Below, one piece after another: positions 42,098-50,991 of a DNA stretch of 64,000 nt. The stretch lies in the NCBI GenBank assembly GCA_021781575.1, contig JAJXWP010000017.1, forward strand, positions 1-64,000, read 5' to 3'. The position numbers and the translations under genes were made by a program. Position 1 is the first letter of the stretch. Each line of letters opens with the position of its first letter. The DNA is from Pseudomonadota bacterium (GTDB taxonomy: Bacteria > Pseudomonadota > Alphaproteobacteria > Rhodospirillales > Magnetospirillaceae). The notes below the pieces were generated by a model that searched no databases, was not told the DNA's origin, and saw only the letters and a program-made list of their open reading frames with translations.

Positions 42098-43288
42098 TCA
42101 CCGGCCATCGGCACGGGCTTGCAGGCAAAGCGGCGCATAGAGGGTAACGAATACCAGGTAGCCGGCGCTCCACAATGCGGCGGACAGCCAAAGCGCCGCG
42201 GGATAGTCAATCATCACGCCGAACACCCGCACCGCCGCCGCCAGGAAGATCAGGCCATAGGCCACGGCCGTCGGCTTCGCCGCCACCAGCGGGCGGCCGG
42301 TATGCCCCAGCGCCACCCGGCTCATCACGCCCAGCACCATCATGCCGATGCAGCCCACGGTCAGGGCATGCAGCGCGGGCTCTGGACGCAATGCCGGGAC
42401 GAAGGAGGAAAGCCCAAGCAGCAAGAGGCCAAAAGGAAGCCACAGATAGCCGAGATGAAGGACCCACAGCAGAGGCACCGGCGCGGTCCGCCAACCGAAC
42501 CAGCCGGACAGCCGGACCATATGCAGGGCGGATGCGGCAAACAGAAGGGTGCCGGTCACCCGGCCGCCCGGCATGATCAGCACGGCCAGCCCGGCGGCGA
42601 CCAGCAGGCCGATACTCCACCGGTCAAGACGTGGCCGGGCCTTCGGCTGAACGGCGATGCCCAGCGGGCGCAGGCCGTTGGCGGTGAAAAGCGGAATGAT
42701 GCGGCCGCCGACGATGGTGATCATCAGCAGCAGCGAGAAGATGCCCAGCACCAGGCCACTCCGCCCGGTCTGGGTGATCCCAAGCATCTCCGCCTGGACA
42801 AGGGCATCGGCCAGCGTCAACGCGCCGAGGATCGGCAGAAACACCATATTCCGCCATTTTCCGGCGCTGATCAGAGGGCCGGCCAGCACCGAAGCCACAG
42901 CCGGGAAGAACGCCAGGGCCAATACCGCCGGTATCCAGGGCGGCAGCACACCGGCGCACCAGAATGCGATGCGCGCAGCCAGCCACAGGCCCGCCAGGGC
43001 GGCCACCGGCGGCCCTTGGCGCACCGCTGTCGCCGTCCAGTTGGGAACCGCGGTGAGCAGGAACCCGGCCACCGCGGCGCCGGCAAAGCCGAATACCATT
43101 TCGTGGCCATGCCACAACGCCGGCGAATAGGGCAGGCCCAGATCCATATTCATCAGCAGCTGGGCGAGCCAGACCGGGACCAGCAGCGCAGCCTGCAGCC
43201 CGGCAAGCAGGAAGAAGGGGCGAAAGCCCATGGAGAAGACCGGATGGTTGAAAAACCTGCCGGAACTCAATCCTATTGGCTGCGTCAT
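42098..43288 (-). CDS. nnrS: NnrS family membrane protein, 396 aa
   Basis: Heme- and copper-binding polytopic membrane protein made under nitric-oxide stress. About 12 hydrophobic segments; the conserved WHGHEMVFGFAGAAVAGFLLT (split: WHGHEMVFGF, AGAAVAGFLLT) and VPNWT motifs are present. ATG 43288 follows GGAGG. An FNR-type site TTGAC-N4-ATCAA lies 56 bases upstream, which suits control by low oxygen or nitric oxide. Confidence 0.94.
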   Translation of the reverse strand: MTQPIGLSSGRFFNHPVFSMGFRPFFLLAGLQAALLVPVWLAQLLMNMDLGLPYSPALWHGHEMVFGFAGAAVAGFLLTAVPNWTATAVRQGPPVAALAGLWLAARIAFWCAGVLPPWIPAVLALAFFPAVASVLAGPLISAGKWRNMVFLPILGALTLADALVQAEMLGITQTGRSGLVLGIFSLLLMITIVGGRIIPLFTANGLRPLGIAVQPKARPRLDRWSIGLLVAAGLAVLIMPGGRVTGTLLFAASALHMVRLSGWFGWRTAPVPLLWVLHLGYLWLPFGLLLLGLSSFVPALRPEPALHALTVGCIGMMVLGVMSRVALGHTGRPLVAAKPTAVAYGLIFLAAAVRVFGVMIDYPAALWLSAALWSAGYLVFVTLYAPLCLQARADGR

Positions 43289-43343
43289 AATACCTCCGAT
43301 ACATACTTCCATTAGCAATGGCGCATGTAGCGGTGCAACCGCC

Positions 43344-43357
43344 TTGACCCAGATCAA
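43344..43357. promoter_or_regulatory. FNR/NNR-type binding site upstream of nnrS
   Basis: TTGACCCAGATCAA (TTGAC-N4-ATCAA) matches the CRP/FNR-family consensus TTGAT-N4-ATCAA at 9 of 10 fixed positions. It sits between nnrS and the divergent TetR gene at a distance suited to activating nnrS. Confidence 0.7.
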
Positions 43358-43436
43358 TCCGCGGCTATGAAAGCTTTGACAAAATCACAACCACACTGCT
43401 TACATCCCACGTTGAAAGCCAACCTGGAGGCATACG

Positions 43437-44126
43437 GTGAAACCTACTAGCAGTCGACGTCGGCGCCTGCCTCGCGAGGAACGGGAGCGGCACATTCTCG
43501 ACGAAGCCGTGAGGTTTTTCGCCGAGGTCGGGTTCGAGGGGCAAACGCGCGTACTGGCCGAGCGGCTGGGCGTCACCCAGCCCCTGCTCTATCGCTATTT
43601 TCCGGACAAGGAAGCACTGATCGAGCGTGTATTCGAAGAAGTCTACCGCCAGCGCTGGGAGCCGGAATGGGGAATTCTGCTGCAGGACCGCACCAGGCCG
43701 CTGTTGGACCGCCTTGCCGAATTCTACCGCTGCTACTGCCATGCCGTCCTCGAGCCGCAATGGATCCGCATCCTGATGTTCTCCGGCCTGAAGGGCGAGG
43801 ATGTCACCGCACGGCACCTTACCGCGATTCGCAGCAATATGCTGGAGCCGATCTGTGGCGAGCTGCGCCACGAATTCGGCTTGCCGCCGCGGTCCGTCCT
43901 GCCCATCGACGACGCCGAAATCGATTTCGCCTGGATGCTGCACTCGGCCATTCTCGCCATCCCGGTGCGGAAATGGGTCTTCCACCTCGCATTGCCCGAG
44001 GACGTCGACTCGCTGATCGAGTGCACGGTGGCGACGTTCCTCCGCGGCAGCGCCGAGACCTACCGGCGCCTGATCGGGCGGCGGCTGGCCAAGCCGGTCA
44101 TCTGCACGGCCGAACTGGCCAGTTAG
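43437..44126 (+). CDS. TetR/AcrR family regulator, 229 aa
   Basis: The N-terminal HTH (ILDEAVRFFAEVGFEGQTRV then LAERLGVTQPLLYRYFPDKEAL) is the TetR type; the remainder is the helical ligand and dimer domain. GTG 43437 has GGAGG 6-7 bases upstream. Divergent from nnrS, so it may bind the shared region next to the FNR-type site. Its ligand is unknown. Confidence 0.9.
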   Translation: MKPTSSRRRRLPREERERHILDEAVRFFAEVGFEGQTRVLAERLGVTQPLLYRYFPDKEALIERVFEEVYRQRWEPEWGILLQDRTRPLLDRLAEFYRCYCHAVLEPQWIRILMFSGLKGEDVTARHLTAIRSNMLEPICGELRHEFGLPPRSVLPIDDAEIDFAWMLHSAILAIPVRKWVFHLALPEDVDSLIECTVATFLRGSAETYRRLIGRRLAKPVICTAELAS

Positions 44127-44133
44127 GGCCGCT

Positions 44134-45900
44134 CTAACCGGCGGCCTCCGCCTCGGCCGCCGGCGCCGCCTTGGCCGCCTGCCGGCGAGCCAGCCGCAGG
44201 CTGGCGGTGAACGGCACCGCCATCAGCAGCAGCATGGCCGCCCAAAGATTCATTTCGCGGTTCGATACCATCGCCCGCAGGATCAGGGGGACCTGCGCGG
44301 CCAGCGTGGTGTGCTCCCGGACGAAATCCCTGCCGACGATCGCCAGTCCCTCGCTGACCAGGACGGCCGCCGAGGCGAACAGCAGCCCGCGGCTCAGCCA
44401 GGTGATCAGCCGGAGCCGCCGGGAAGCGGAAATCGAAGCGGCGCCGAACAGACCGTCCAAAGCCAAGGCAGGGGTCAGGGCCGCGCCCTGCCGCAGCGCC
44501 TGGACGACGCGGATCAGCAGCAGCAAGGTCACGCCGATGGTCGGAACGCTGAAATCGATCTCGGGGATGTCCCGATAGCGGCCGTTGAACACCAGCAGCA
44601 TCCCCCAGATCAGGGCGTAACCGCCGCTCAACAGCGTCAGCGCCTCGCCCCACCAGCGATCAGCCACGTCCGCCAGCCGGCCCTCGGGGGTGCTCATCAA
44701 TTTCGCCGCCCGGTCAAGGATGGCGATCAACTGCAGCGCCGGCAAGGCCGCCCGCAGGGCCGCCCAGATGTCCTGCCACCAGCGGAAACTGACCGCCTCG
44801 GCATGGAACGCGGTAGTCACCACCAGCCAGCACAACAGCTGCGCCATCAGGGCGAAAACCACGCGGGCCACCAGGCCGGGGATCGCCCTGGCGAACAGAA
44901 CGGTCAACAATGCACCGACACCGATGGCAACCGTCGCCCGCAACGGCCAATCGGCGACTTCGGTGACCGGGCCTGCCATGTTGAATTTCGGCTTGCGATC
45001 GGCGTCGAGGATGCCCCAGGCGGCGCCGACGGTGTTCTCCAGCGCCGATTTCCAGGGTTGGTCGAAGGCTTCGACGATGTTGTAGTCGAAATGATGGGTG
45101 GCGGCGAGTTGCGCCATCTGGCGGACGAACCGCGCCTCATTGACCGTGCTGACCACCGCCGGACCACGATCGCGCCCGATGGACGGCCAGCCGGCCTCGC
45201 CGATCAGGATCGGCTTGCCCGGAAAGACCTGGCGGATACGTTTGACGATGTCGATGATGTGGCCATCGGCCTTGTCGACCGCCTGCGGCTCGTCCTCCCA
45301 GAACGGCAGTGTGTGGATGGTGACGTAATCAACCTCGCGGCCAACCTCGGGATATCTAAGATAAAACGTCCACACATCGGCATAGGAGACGGGCTGCCTG
45401 ATCGCCGCCTTCACCCGGCGGATATACTCGATCAGCTTCTCGGGGCTGAGGTCGCCGCGCAGCAATACCTCGTTGCCCACCAGCACCCGCTGGACGGTCT
45501 TGGGATGGGCGTTGGCCGCCTTGATCAAAGCCGCGATTTCCGCCTCGTTGGCGGCCTTGCCCTTGGCTTTCTTCTCGCTGGTCAGCCAGGCGCCCAGGGT
45601 CACCTTGAAGCCGTATTTTGCCGCCAGGTCGGGAACGACCCCCAGCCCCTCGCGCGCGGTATAGGTCCGGATGCCAAGGGTCCGGCCGACCAGCGCGTGA
45701 AGGTCCTCGTCGACCTGGGCGGCCGAGGGGTAGATCTTGCTGAGCGGACTCTGCCCGCGGCGGAACGGCGCGAAGGACACGCTGGCCACCGGCTGGTTCC
45801 AGGACGGCTGGACGTCCACCGGCCGGTCAAACCAGATCCACAGGCAGGCGGCGGCAACGGCCGAAACAACAGTGGCGACGAAAAGAGACAGGCTGCGCAT
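44134..45900 (-). CDS. membrane GH17 glucanase/transglycosylase, 588 aa
   Basis: A GH17 domain (about 30-310) with acid/base Glu in VLVGNEVLLRGD and nucleophile Glu in LIGEAGWPS, exposed to the periplasm after an N-terminal helix (5-25). The C-terminal 260 residues hold 8 or so membrane helices. GH17 enzymes act on beta-1,3-glucan, cutting or re-joining chains. Its GH17 part is paralogous to that of the fusion at 50992. Last of a minus-strand pair with the GT39-like gene. Confidence 0.85.
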   Translation of the reverse strand: MRSLSLFVATVVSAVAAACLWIWFDRPVDVQPSWNQPVASVSFAPFRRGQSPLSKIYPSAAQVDEDLHALVGRTLGIRTYTAREGLGVVPDLAAKYGFKVTLGAWLTSEKKAKGKAANEAEIAALIKAANAHPKTVQRVLVGNEVLLRGDLSPEKLIEYIRRVKAAIRQPVSYADVWTFYLRYPEVGREVDYVTIHTLPFWEDEPQAVDKADGHIIDIVKRIRQVFPGKPILIGEAGWPSIGRDRGPAVVSTVNEARFVRQMAQLAATHHFDYNIVEAFDQPWKSALENTVGAAWGILDADRKPKFNMAGPVTEVADWPLRATVAIGVGALLTVLFARAIPGLVARVVFALMAQLLCWLVVTTAFHAEAVSFRWWQDIWAALRAALPALQLIAILDRAAKLMSTPEGRLADVADRWWGEALTLLSGGYALIWGMLLVFNGRYRDIPEIDFSVPTIGVTLLLLIRVVQALRQGAALTPALALDGLFGAASISASRRLRLITWLSRGLLFASAAVLVSEGLAIVGRDFVREHTTLAAQVPLILRAMVSNREMNLWAAMLLLMAVPFTASLRLARRQAAKAAPAAEAEAAG

Positions 45901-45902
45901 GG

Positions 45903-47579
45903 CTATTTGCTGCGGTCCTTCAGATAGCGGCGGTCCTTCACCACCGACAGGGCGACGCCGAAGCGGTTTACCGAAATGATCTGCCGCCCCTGATAGCGGC
46001 GCTCGCAGTTGGTCTGGGTGAACGACACGACGAAATCGGCCTCATCGAGATTCCTCGTGTATACCATATATTCGGGAAGGTAGTAGGCAACGGCCAGACG
46101 ATGGCCGCAGACCGCCACCTTGTAGATGCGGGTGATCGGTTTGTCGCCGCTTTCCATGGCGATGTAATCGGCCAGATCCTTGGTCGCCTCGAGAAGCGAA
46201 TTGCCCCAATAGTCCAGTTCATAGGCGCCGGCCGCGCCCTTCACCCCGCCGGTCAGCAGGTTGTAATAGACGTATTCGTCCGGATGCAACTGCCCCATGA
46301 TCCACATCTGTACGACGAACACCGCGGTCAGCACCGCGGTGCAGACCCGGCCGAGCCGGGCGTCGAAACTTTCGAGAAAACTCCAGAGCCGGTCGATGCC
46401 CAGCGCCGCCAGCACCGCCATCGGCGGGACCACGAACAGGAAGTGGCGGATCCCGTTGTAGGCCGTCGGCCGGAAGACGACGAAAAAGGCGACCGGAAAG
46501 AAGGCGGCCAGAGCGACCAGCATGAACTCGACATGCCGCAATTCGGCAACATCGGTCCCGGCCAGGAAGCGCGGGCCGTGGCGCAACCGGCCGATCGCCC
46601 AGGCAGTGCCCGCCACGATGGCGGCGACCAGTCCGAAAAGCACCACCTCGGGCAGATTGACCAGCAGGTAATCGGGCAGATAGTCGCGCGGCAACGCATA
46701 GGCCTTGACCCACAGTCCGCCGACCAGCGTGTCGAGATTGATTGGATAGGTTGAAAAGCCGATCAGCGCCCGGATCGGATTGATCGGGTTCATCACCGCC
46801 CAGGGCCAGAACAGCCCCATCACCCCATAGGCAATGGCGAAGCCGGGAAGCAGCCGCCGAACGGCCGTGGCGACATGGCGGCCCGCCGTCGCGGCGTTGC
46901 GGCCAGCTCGCCATCCGGCCAACAGAAAAAGCATCAGCCCGACCGCCAGATAGGGACCGATCAGCAGGGCGGCGACGCGGATGCCCAAGGCGCAGCCCAA
47001 CCACAGGCCGAACAGCACAACAGTGCGGACGGAAGGGACGGGAAATTCCGAAACGACCCGGCACATGCCGTAGATGGCCCACACCATGGCCGCCGCAAAC
47101 GGCGCATCCTTGGGATTGTTGAAGCTGTGGCCGTAATAGGCAGGGGTGAGCACCAGCAGCATCAGGGAAAGGAAGCCGGCCCGCGGCCCGCCCAGGTGGC
47201 GCCCCAGACGCCAGGCCCCGGCCAGACCGATCACCCCGGACAGGCCGCCAAGAATATGGCGAGTCTCATACTCGCCGAACGGCGACACCAGATTGACGAT
47301 CGCCGCGACCAGATCGAACAGGCCGCCATAACGGTAGAGGTCGAGGTAGTGGAACGCCGATGTATCCCGGAACAGTGACGTGTAGAACGACAGCAGCTTG
47401 ATGCCGTAGACGTTCTGCACTTCCTCGTCGGTCGTGATCCCGTAATCCTGGAAGGTCAGCACCACCAGCACGCCCACGGCCAGCAAGGCGATCCAGGCCA
47501 GGTCGTCGAACACCCCGCCCCACCTGGGCTGGCCGACGCCGACCGGCACCCGCCCGGCATCGTTGGCCGTCGGTTTCAT
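45903..47579 (-). CDS. GT39/ArnT-like membrane glycosyltransferase, 558 aa
   Basis: A polytopic GT-C enzyme: the first periplasmic loop has the acidic pair in ITTDEEVQNVYG, then FNNPKDAPFA in the second loop; about 11 hydrophobic segments follow. Such enzymes transfer sugars from polyprenyl-phosphate donors in the periplasm. ATG 47579 is selected; the upstream frame has a poor codon pattern. Cotranscribed with the GH17 gene (stop 2 bases before its start). Substrate unknown. Confidence 0.78.
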   Translation of the reverse strand: MKPTANDAGRVPVGVGQPRWGGVFDDLAWIALLAVGVLVVLTFQDYGITTDEEVQNVYGIKLLSFYTSLFRDTSAFHYLDLYRYGGLFDLVAAIVNLVSPFGEYETRHILGGLSGVIGLAGAWRLGRHLGGPRAGFLSLMLLVLTPAYYGHSFNNPKDAPFAAAMVWAIYGMCRVVSEFPVPSVRTVVLFGLWLGCALGIRVAALLIGPYLAVGLMLFLLAGWRAGRNAATAGRHVATAVRRLLPGFAIAYGVMGLFWPWAVMNPINPIRALIGFSTYPINLDTLVGGLWVKAYALPRDYLPDYLLVNLPEVVLFGLVAAIVAGTAWAIGRLRHGPRFLAGTDVAELRHVEFMLVALAAFFPVAFFVVFRPTAYNGIRHFLFVVPPMAVLAALGIDRLWSFLESFDARLGRVCTAVLTAVFVVQMWIMGQLHPDEYVYYNLLTGGVKGAAGAYELDYWGNSLLEATKDLADYIAMESGDKPITRIYKVAVCGHRLAVAYYLPEYMVYTRNLDEADFVVSFTQTNCERRYQGRQIISVNRFGVALSVVKDRRYLKDRSK

Positions 47580-47917
47580 CGGCAGAGGTTGCAAGCTCCC
47601 GTGAGGCACATCAATCCATATAGGCAGCAGTCTCCGGCAGGGCCAATCCCCGACCGGCCGTGGCAAGCAGGGCGTGGATCTGAGCAAGTCGCGGCCAAGC
47701 CGCTCCTCGTCTTCGGCGACTGCCGATGAGGACACTCGCCAGCCATCCCCCTACCCTGCCGGCGCGCCGAGCGCAGGATGGGGAGGATGCCGAGACCCGC
47801 GCGCGACGTCAATGGTGGTGCGAAGCGGCCGGTTGGTCAGCCCCGCACGGAAATGATGCCGTTCCCGGCCGACAACCGCTATGGTCGTTCGGCACGGAAA
47901 GATTCGGGAGGACAGCC
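47580..47917. other. divergent intergenic region, GT39-like/GH1
   Basis: 338 bases with no gene I can support. It must carry promoters for the GT39-GH17 pair and for the GH1 gene. No clear operator seen. Confidence 0.5.
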
Positions 47918-47920
47918 TTG

Positions 47921-49321
47921 TTGACGCGACGAACATTCCTGGCCTCCGCCGGTGCGACGGCACTGGTCCCCGCGGTCACCGACACCGCGACGGCGGCAGC
48001 GCCCAGCTTCCCGGAGGCGTTCCTCTGGGGAGCGTCGACGGCCGCCTATCAGATCGAGGGCGCAGCGCGGGAAGACGGCCGGGGACCGTCGATCTGGGAC
48101 ACCTTCTCGCACACCCCGGGAGCGGTGACGAACGGCGACACCGGCGACGTCGCCTGCGACCATTACCACCGGTGGCGAGGCGACGTCGACCTCATGCGGC
48201 GGGCATGCTTCTCGGCCTATCGGTTCTCGGTGTCCTGGCCGCGCGTCCTGCCCGAAGGAACGGGCAGGGTCAACCCAAAGGGGCTGGCCTTCTACGATCG
48301 CCTGGTAGACGGGCTGCTGGCCGCCAAGATCCGGCCGTTCCTGTGCCTTTACCATTGGGACCTGCCGCAGGCGCTGCAGGACCGCGGCGGGTGGCACAAT
48401 CGCGACATCGCCGGGTGGTTCGCCGACTATGCCGGAATCGTCGCCGACCGGCTGGGCGACCGGGTCGCCGACTGGGCCATGCTGAACGAGCCTTCCGTCG
48501 TCGCCCTGTTCGGCCACGGACTCGGCGGCCACGCCCCCAACCTCAAAGGCCGGGCCAGCTTTTTCCTCGCCCTGCATCTGCAAAACCTTGCACAGGGAGC
48601 GGCATTGGCCCGCCTGCGGTCCACCCGGCCCGACCTGCGGCTGGGCACCGTGCTCAACCTGCAGCCGGTGCGTCCCGAAAGCGACAGCCCCGCGGACCAT
48701 CAAGCGGCCGTCATGTGGGACGCCGTATGGAACCGCTCCTGCATCGACCCCCTGCTGAAGGGAAGCTATCCCGACATCGTCAAGGGCGATATCGAGCCGA
48801 TCCTCGGTCACGGCGATCTTGGCATCATCCACCAGCCCATCGACTTTCTCGGTGTCAATTATTACAGCCGGATGGTGGTGCGAGCCGATCCCCACGGGAT
48901 GTTCGGCACCGCCTGGGGCAAAAGTTCGGCAACGCACTACACCGCGATGGGCTGGCCGGTGGAACCGCGCGGCCTTTACGAACAACTGGACGAAATCCGC
49001 CGCCACTATGGGAATATTCCCGTCTACGTCACCGAGAACGGCGCCGCCTATCAGGACGTCGTGACAGCCTCTGACCGTGTCGAAGATGCAGACCGCGTGG
49101 CGTTTCTTCGCGACCATCTGAAGATGGTCCATGCGGCCATCAGCGAAGGCTGCAACGTTAAAGGATATCTCGTATGGTCTCTGCTCGACAATTTCGAGTG
49201 GGCCTTCGGCTATTCCAAGCGATTCGGCGTCGTCTATGTGGACTATCCGACGCAACGGCGCATCCCGAAACAGAGCTACCACTGGCTGGCCGAGGTCGCC
49301 CGCACCCGGCGGCTGGCTTAG
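47921..49321 (+). CDS. exported GH1 beta-glucosidase, 466 aa
   Basis: Hydrolyses beta-glucosides. FLWGASTAAYQIEGA, acid/base Glu in AMLNEPS and nucleophile Glu in YVTENGAAY are GH1 marks; the end DNFEWAFGYSKRFG is typical. The N-terminus TRRTFLASAGATAL is a Tat signal, unusual for GH1, so it should act folded in the periplasm. TTG starts at 47921 (8 bases after GGAGG) or 47918. Probably trims glucan made by the neighbours. Confidence 0.92.
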   Translation: MTRRTFLASAGATALVPAVTDTATAAAPSFPEAFLWGASTAAYQIEGAAREDGRGPSIWDTFSHTPGAVTNGDTGDVACDHYHRWRGDVDLMRRACFSAYRFSVSWPRVLPEGTGRVNPKGLAFYDRLVDGLLAAKIRPFLCLYHWDLPQALQDRGGWHNRDIAGWFADYAGIVADRLGDRVADWAMLNEPSVVALFGHGLGGHAPNLKGRASFFLALHLQNLAQGAALARLRSTRPDLRLGTVLNLQPVRPESDSPADHQAAVMWDAVWNRSCIDPLLKGSYPDIVKGDIEPILGHGDLGIIHQPIDFLGVNYYSRMVVRADPHGMFGTAWGKSSATHYTAMGWPVEPRGLYEQLDEIRRHYGNIPVYVTENGAAYQDVVTASDRVEDADRVAFLRDHLKMVHAAISEGCNVKGYLVWSLLDNFEWAFGYSKRFGVVYVDYPTQRRIPKQSYHWLAEVARTRRLA

Positions 49322-49398
49322 GTTCGAGCCCCTCGCCGGGCGGGGCCCCTTGGCTGCCGCGGCAATGGCGGCCGGTAAGCAACAGCGCCGGCTCGGGC

Positions 49399-50625
49399 TC
49401 AGGCACTGCCTTTGACGCCGTAGTAGACGATGTAGAGGTAGCAAAGCGCCGGCACGATGAAGGAGGCGTGAAGGCCGATGCGGTCGGCCAGATGACCCTG
49501 GGCCAGCGGGACCAGGGCGCCACCGACGATGGCCATGCACAACAGACCCGACCCACGGGCGGTGTATTCGCCCAGCCCCTTGATGCCAAGGGTGAAGATG
49601 GTTGGGAACATGATGGAGTTGAACAGCCCCACCGCCAGCATGCTCCACATGGCGGTCGGACCGGCGCTCAGGAGGGAAACCGTCACCAGCGCCATCGCCA
49701 CCAGGGCATGGAACGCCAGCACGCGGCCGGCGTCGAGGCGGGTCAGCACGGCGGCGCCGATGAACCGGCCGACCATCGCCCCACCCCAGTAATAGGACAG
49801 GTATTTTCCGGCGGCGGCGGCGGCGAGGCCTCCGATCTCGGGCTCCGAGAGGTAGCTTACGAGGAAGCTGCCGATGGATACTTCGCCCCCGACGTAAAGA
49901 AAGATTGCCACCGCCCCAAGCAAGAGTGGCCGCCGCCCGCCGATACCGCCTATGGCCTGGCCGGCCGCGGTGGCCGGCGCGACCGCGGGCAACCGGATGG
50001 CCGCGACGAGACCGGCGATGAGCACCAAGGTCACGGCAAGCCCCAGATAGGGCATCTTCACCGCCGCCACGCCGGCAAGGCCGGAGCCTCCCGCCGTCGC
50101 GGCCCCCAGAATGAGCGTGGCGCCGATGTAAGGGGCGACGGTCGTCCCCAGCGAGTTGAAGGCCTGCGTCTGGTTCAGCCGAGCCGGGGCGGTGGCCGGC
50201 GGACCGATGATGGCCACGTAGGGGTTCGCCGATACCTGCAGGAGGGTTATCCCCGAGGCCAGGACGAACAGGGCGCCCAGGAAAACTCCATAGACCCGCA
50301 GGCTCGCCGCCGGAAGGAACAAGAGGCAGCCGACGGCGGCGGCGGTCAGCCCGGCGATGATCCCCCGCTTGTAGCCGATGCGCTGAACGATCCAGCCGGC
50401 GGGCAGAGATACCAGGAAATAGGCGGTGAAGAAGGTGAACTGGATAAGCGTGGCCTGCGTGTAATCGAGGTCGAAAGCAGTCTTCAGGTGCGGCAGCAGG
50501 ATGTCGTTGAGCGAAGTGATCGCGCCCCACATGAAAAACAGCGTGGTCAGGACGGTCAGAGATATCAAGTATTGCCGCCTGTCCCCAGCAGCGGCGGCTC
50601 CGGCGATCGAAGCATCGGTATTCAT
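49399..50625 (-). CDS. FucP/GluP-type sugar:H+ MFS transporter, 408 aa
   Basis: Twelve-helix MFS protein. FFMWGAITSLNDILLPHLK is the signature of the fucose/glucose/galactose-H+ symporter family, and AGWIVQRIGYKRGI is the loop 2-3 motif. ATG 50625 with GGAAGGG upstream; an earlier in-frame start is not needed. It is well placed to import glucose released by the GH1 enzyme. Confidence 0.92.
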   Translation of the reverse strand: MNTDASIAGAAAAGDRRQYLISLTVLTTLFFMWGAITSLNDILLPHLKTAFDLDYTQATLIQFTFFTAYFLVSLPAGWIVQRIGYKRGIIAGLTAAAVGCLLFLPAASLRVYGVFLGALFVLASGITLLQVSANPYVAIIGPPATAPARLNQTQAFNSLGTTVAPYIGATLILGAATAGGSGLAGVAAVKMPYLGLAVTLVLIAGLVAAIRLPAVAPATAAGQAIGGIGGRRPLLLGAVAIFLYVGGEVSIGSFLVSYLSEPEIGGLAAAAAGKYLSYYWGGAMVGRFIGAAVLTRLDAGRVLAFHALVAMALVTVSLLSAGPTAMWSMLAVGLFNSIMFPTIFTLGIKGLGEYTARGSGLLCMAIVGGALVPLAQGHLADRIGLHASFIVPALCYLYIVYYGVKGSA

Positions 50626-50991
50626 CCCTTCCCCCCCCTCTGGTCGGCCTGACCTGCTCATTCCGTCGGGCCATCATTAATCTCGATTTCCGGTTTTGTC
50701 GCTACCCTCGCACCCCTCGACGGCGGCAGGTTAATCCGTTATATTCCGGCTCCGCCGTCCCGCCCCGACGCGCCGCATTTCGAGCACCGGCACCGGAGGA
50801 GGCGGATATACGCCTCAACAGGGTATCTTGCCGTCGACAGAACCAAACCGACGATCATCGTCGGGCATCTTGGAACATTCGTGCCTGCAAGCGGTCCACA
50901 TTGCGCCACGAGGCGGCCACCTTTGGATGCCAAAGCATCGTGGTGAAAATCCGATGAACGGGATCGGTGCCCGTTCGAACCGAGAGTGTCG
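50626..50991. other. divergent intergenic region, sugar transporter/glucan synthase
   Basis: 366 bases without a gene. A perfect 17-bp palindrome (CCGACGAT-C-ATCGTCGG) lies at 50848-50864 and looks like an operator for a sugar-responsive regulator. Promoters for both genes must be here. Confidence 0.55.

Noticed and set aside
44311-45927. 538-codon plus-strand frame opposite the GH17 gene
   Set aside because: Shadow with Gln/Arg/Asp-rich composition and no motif.
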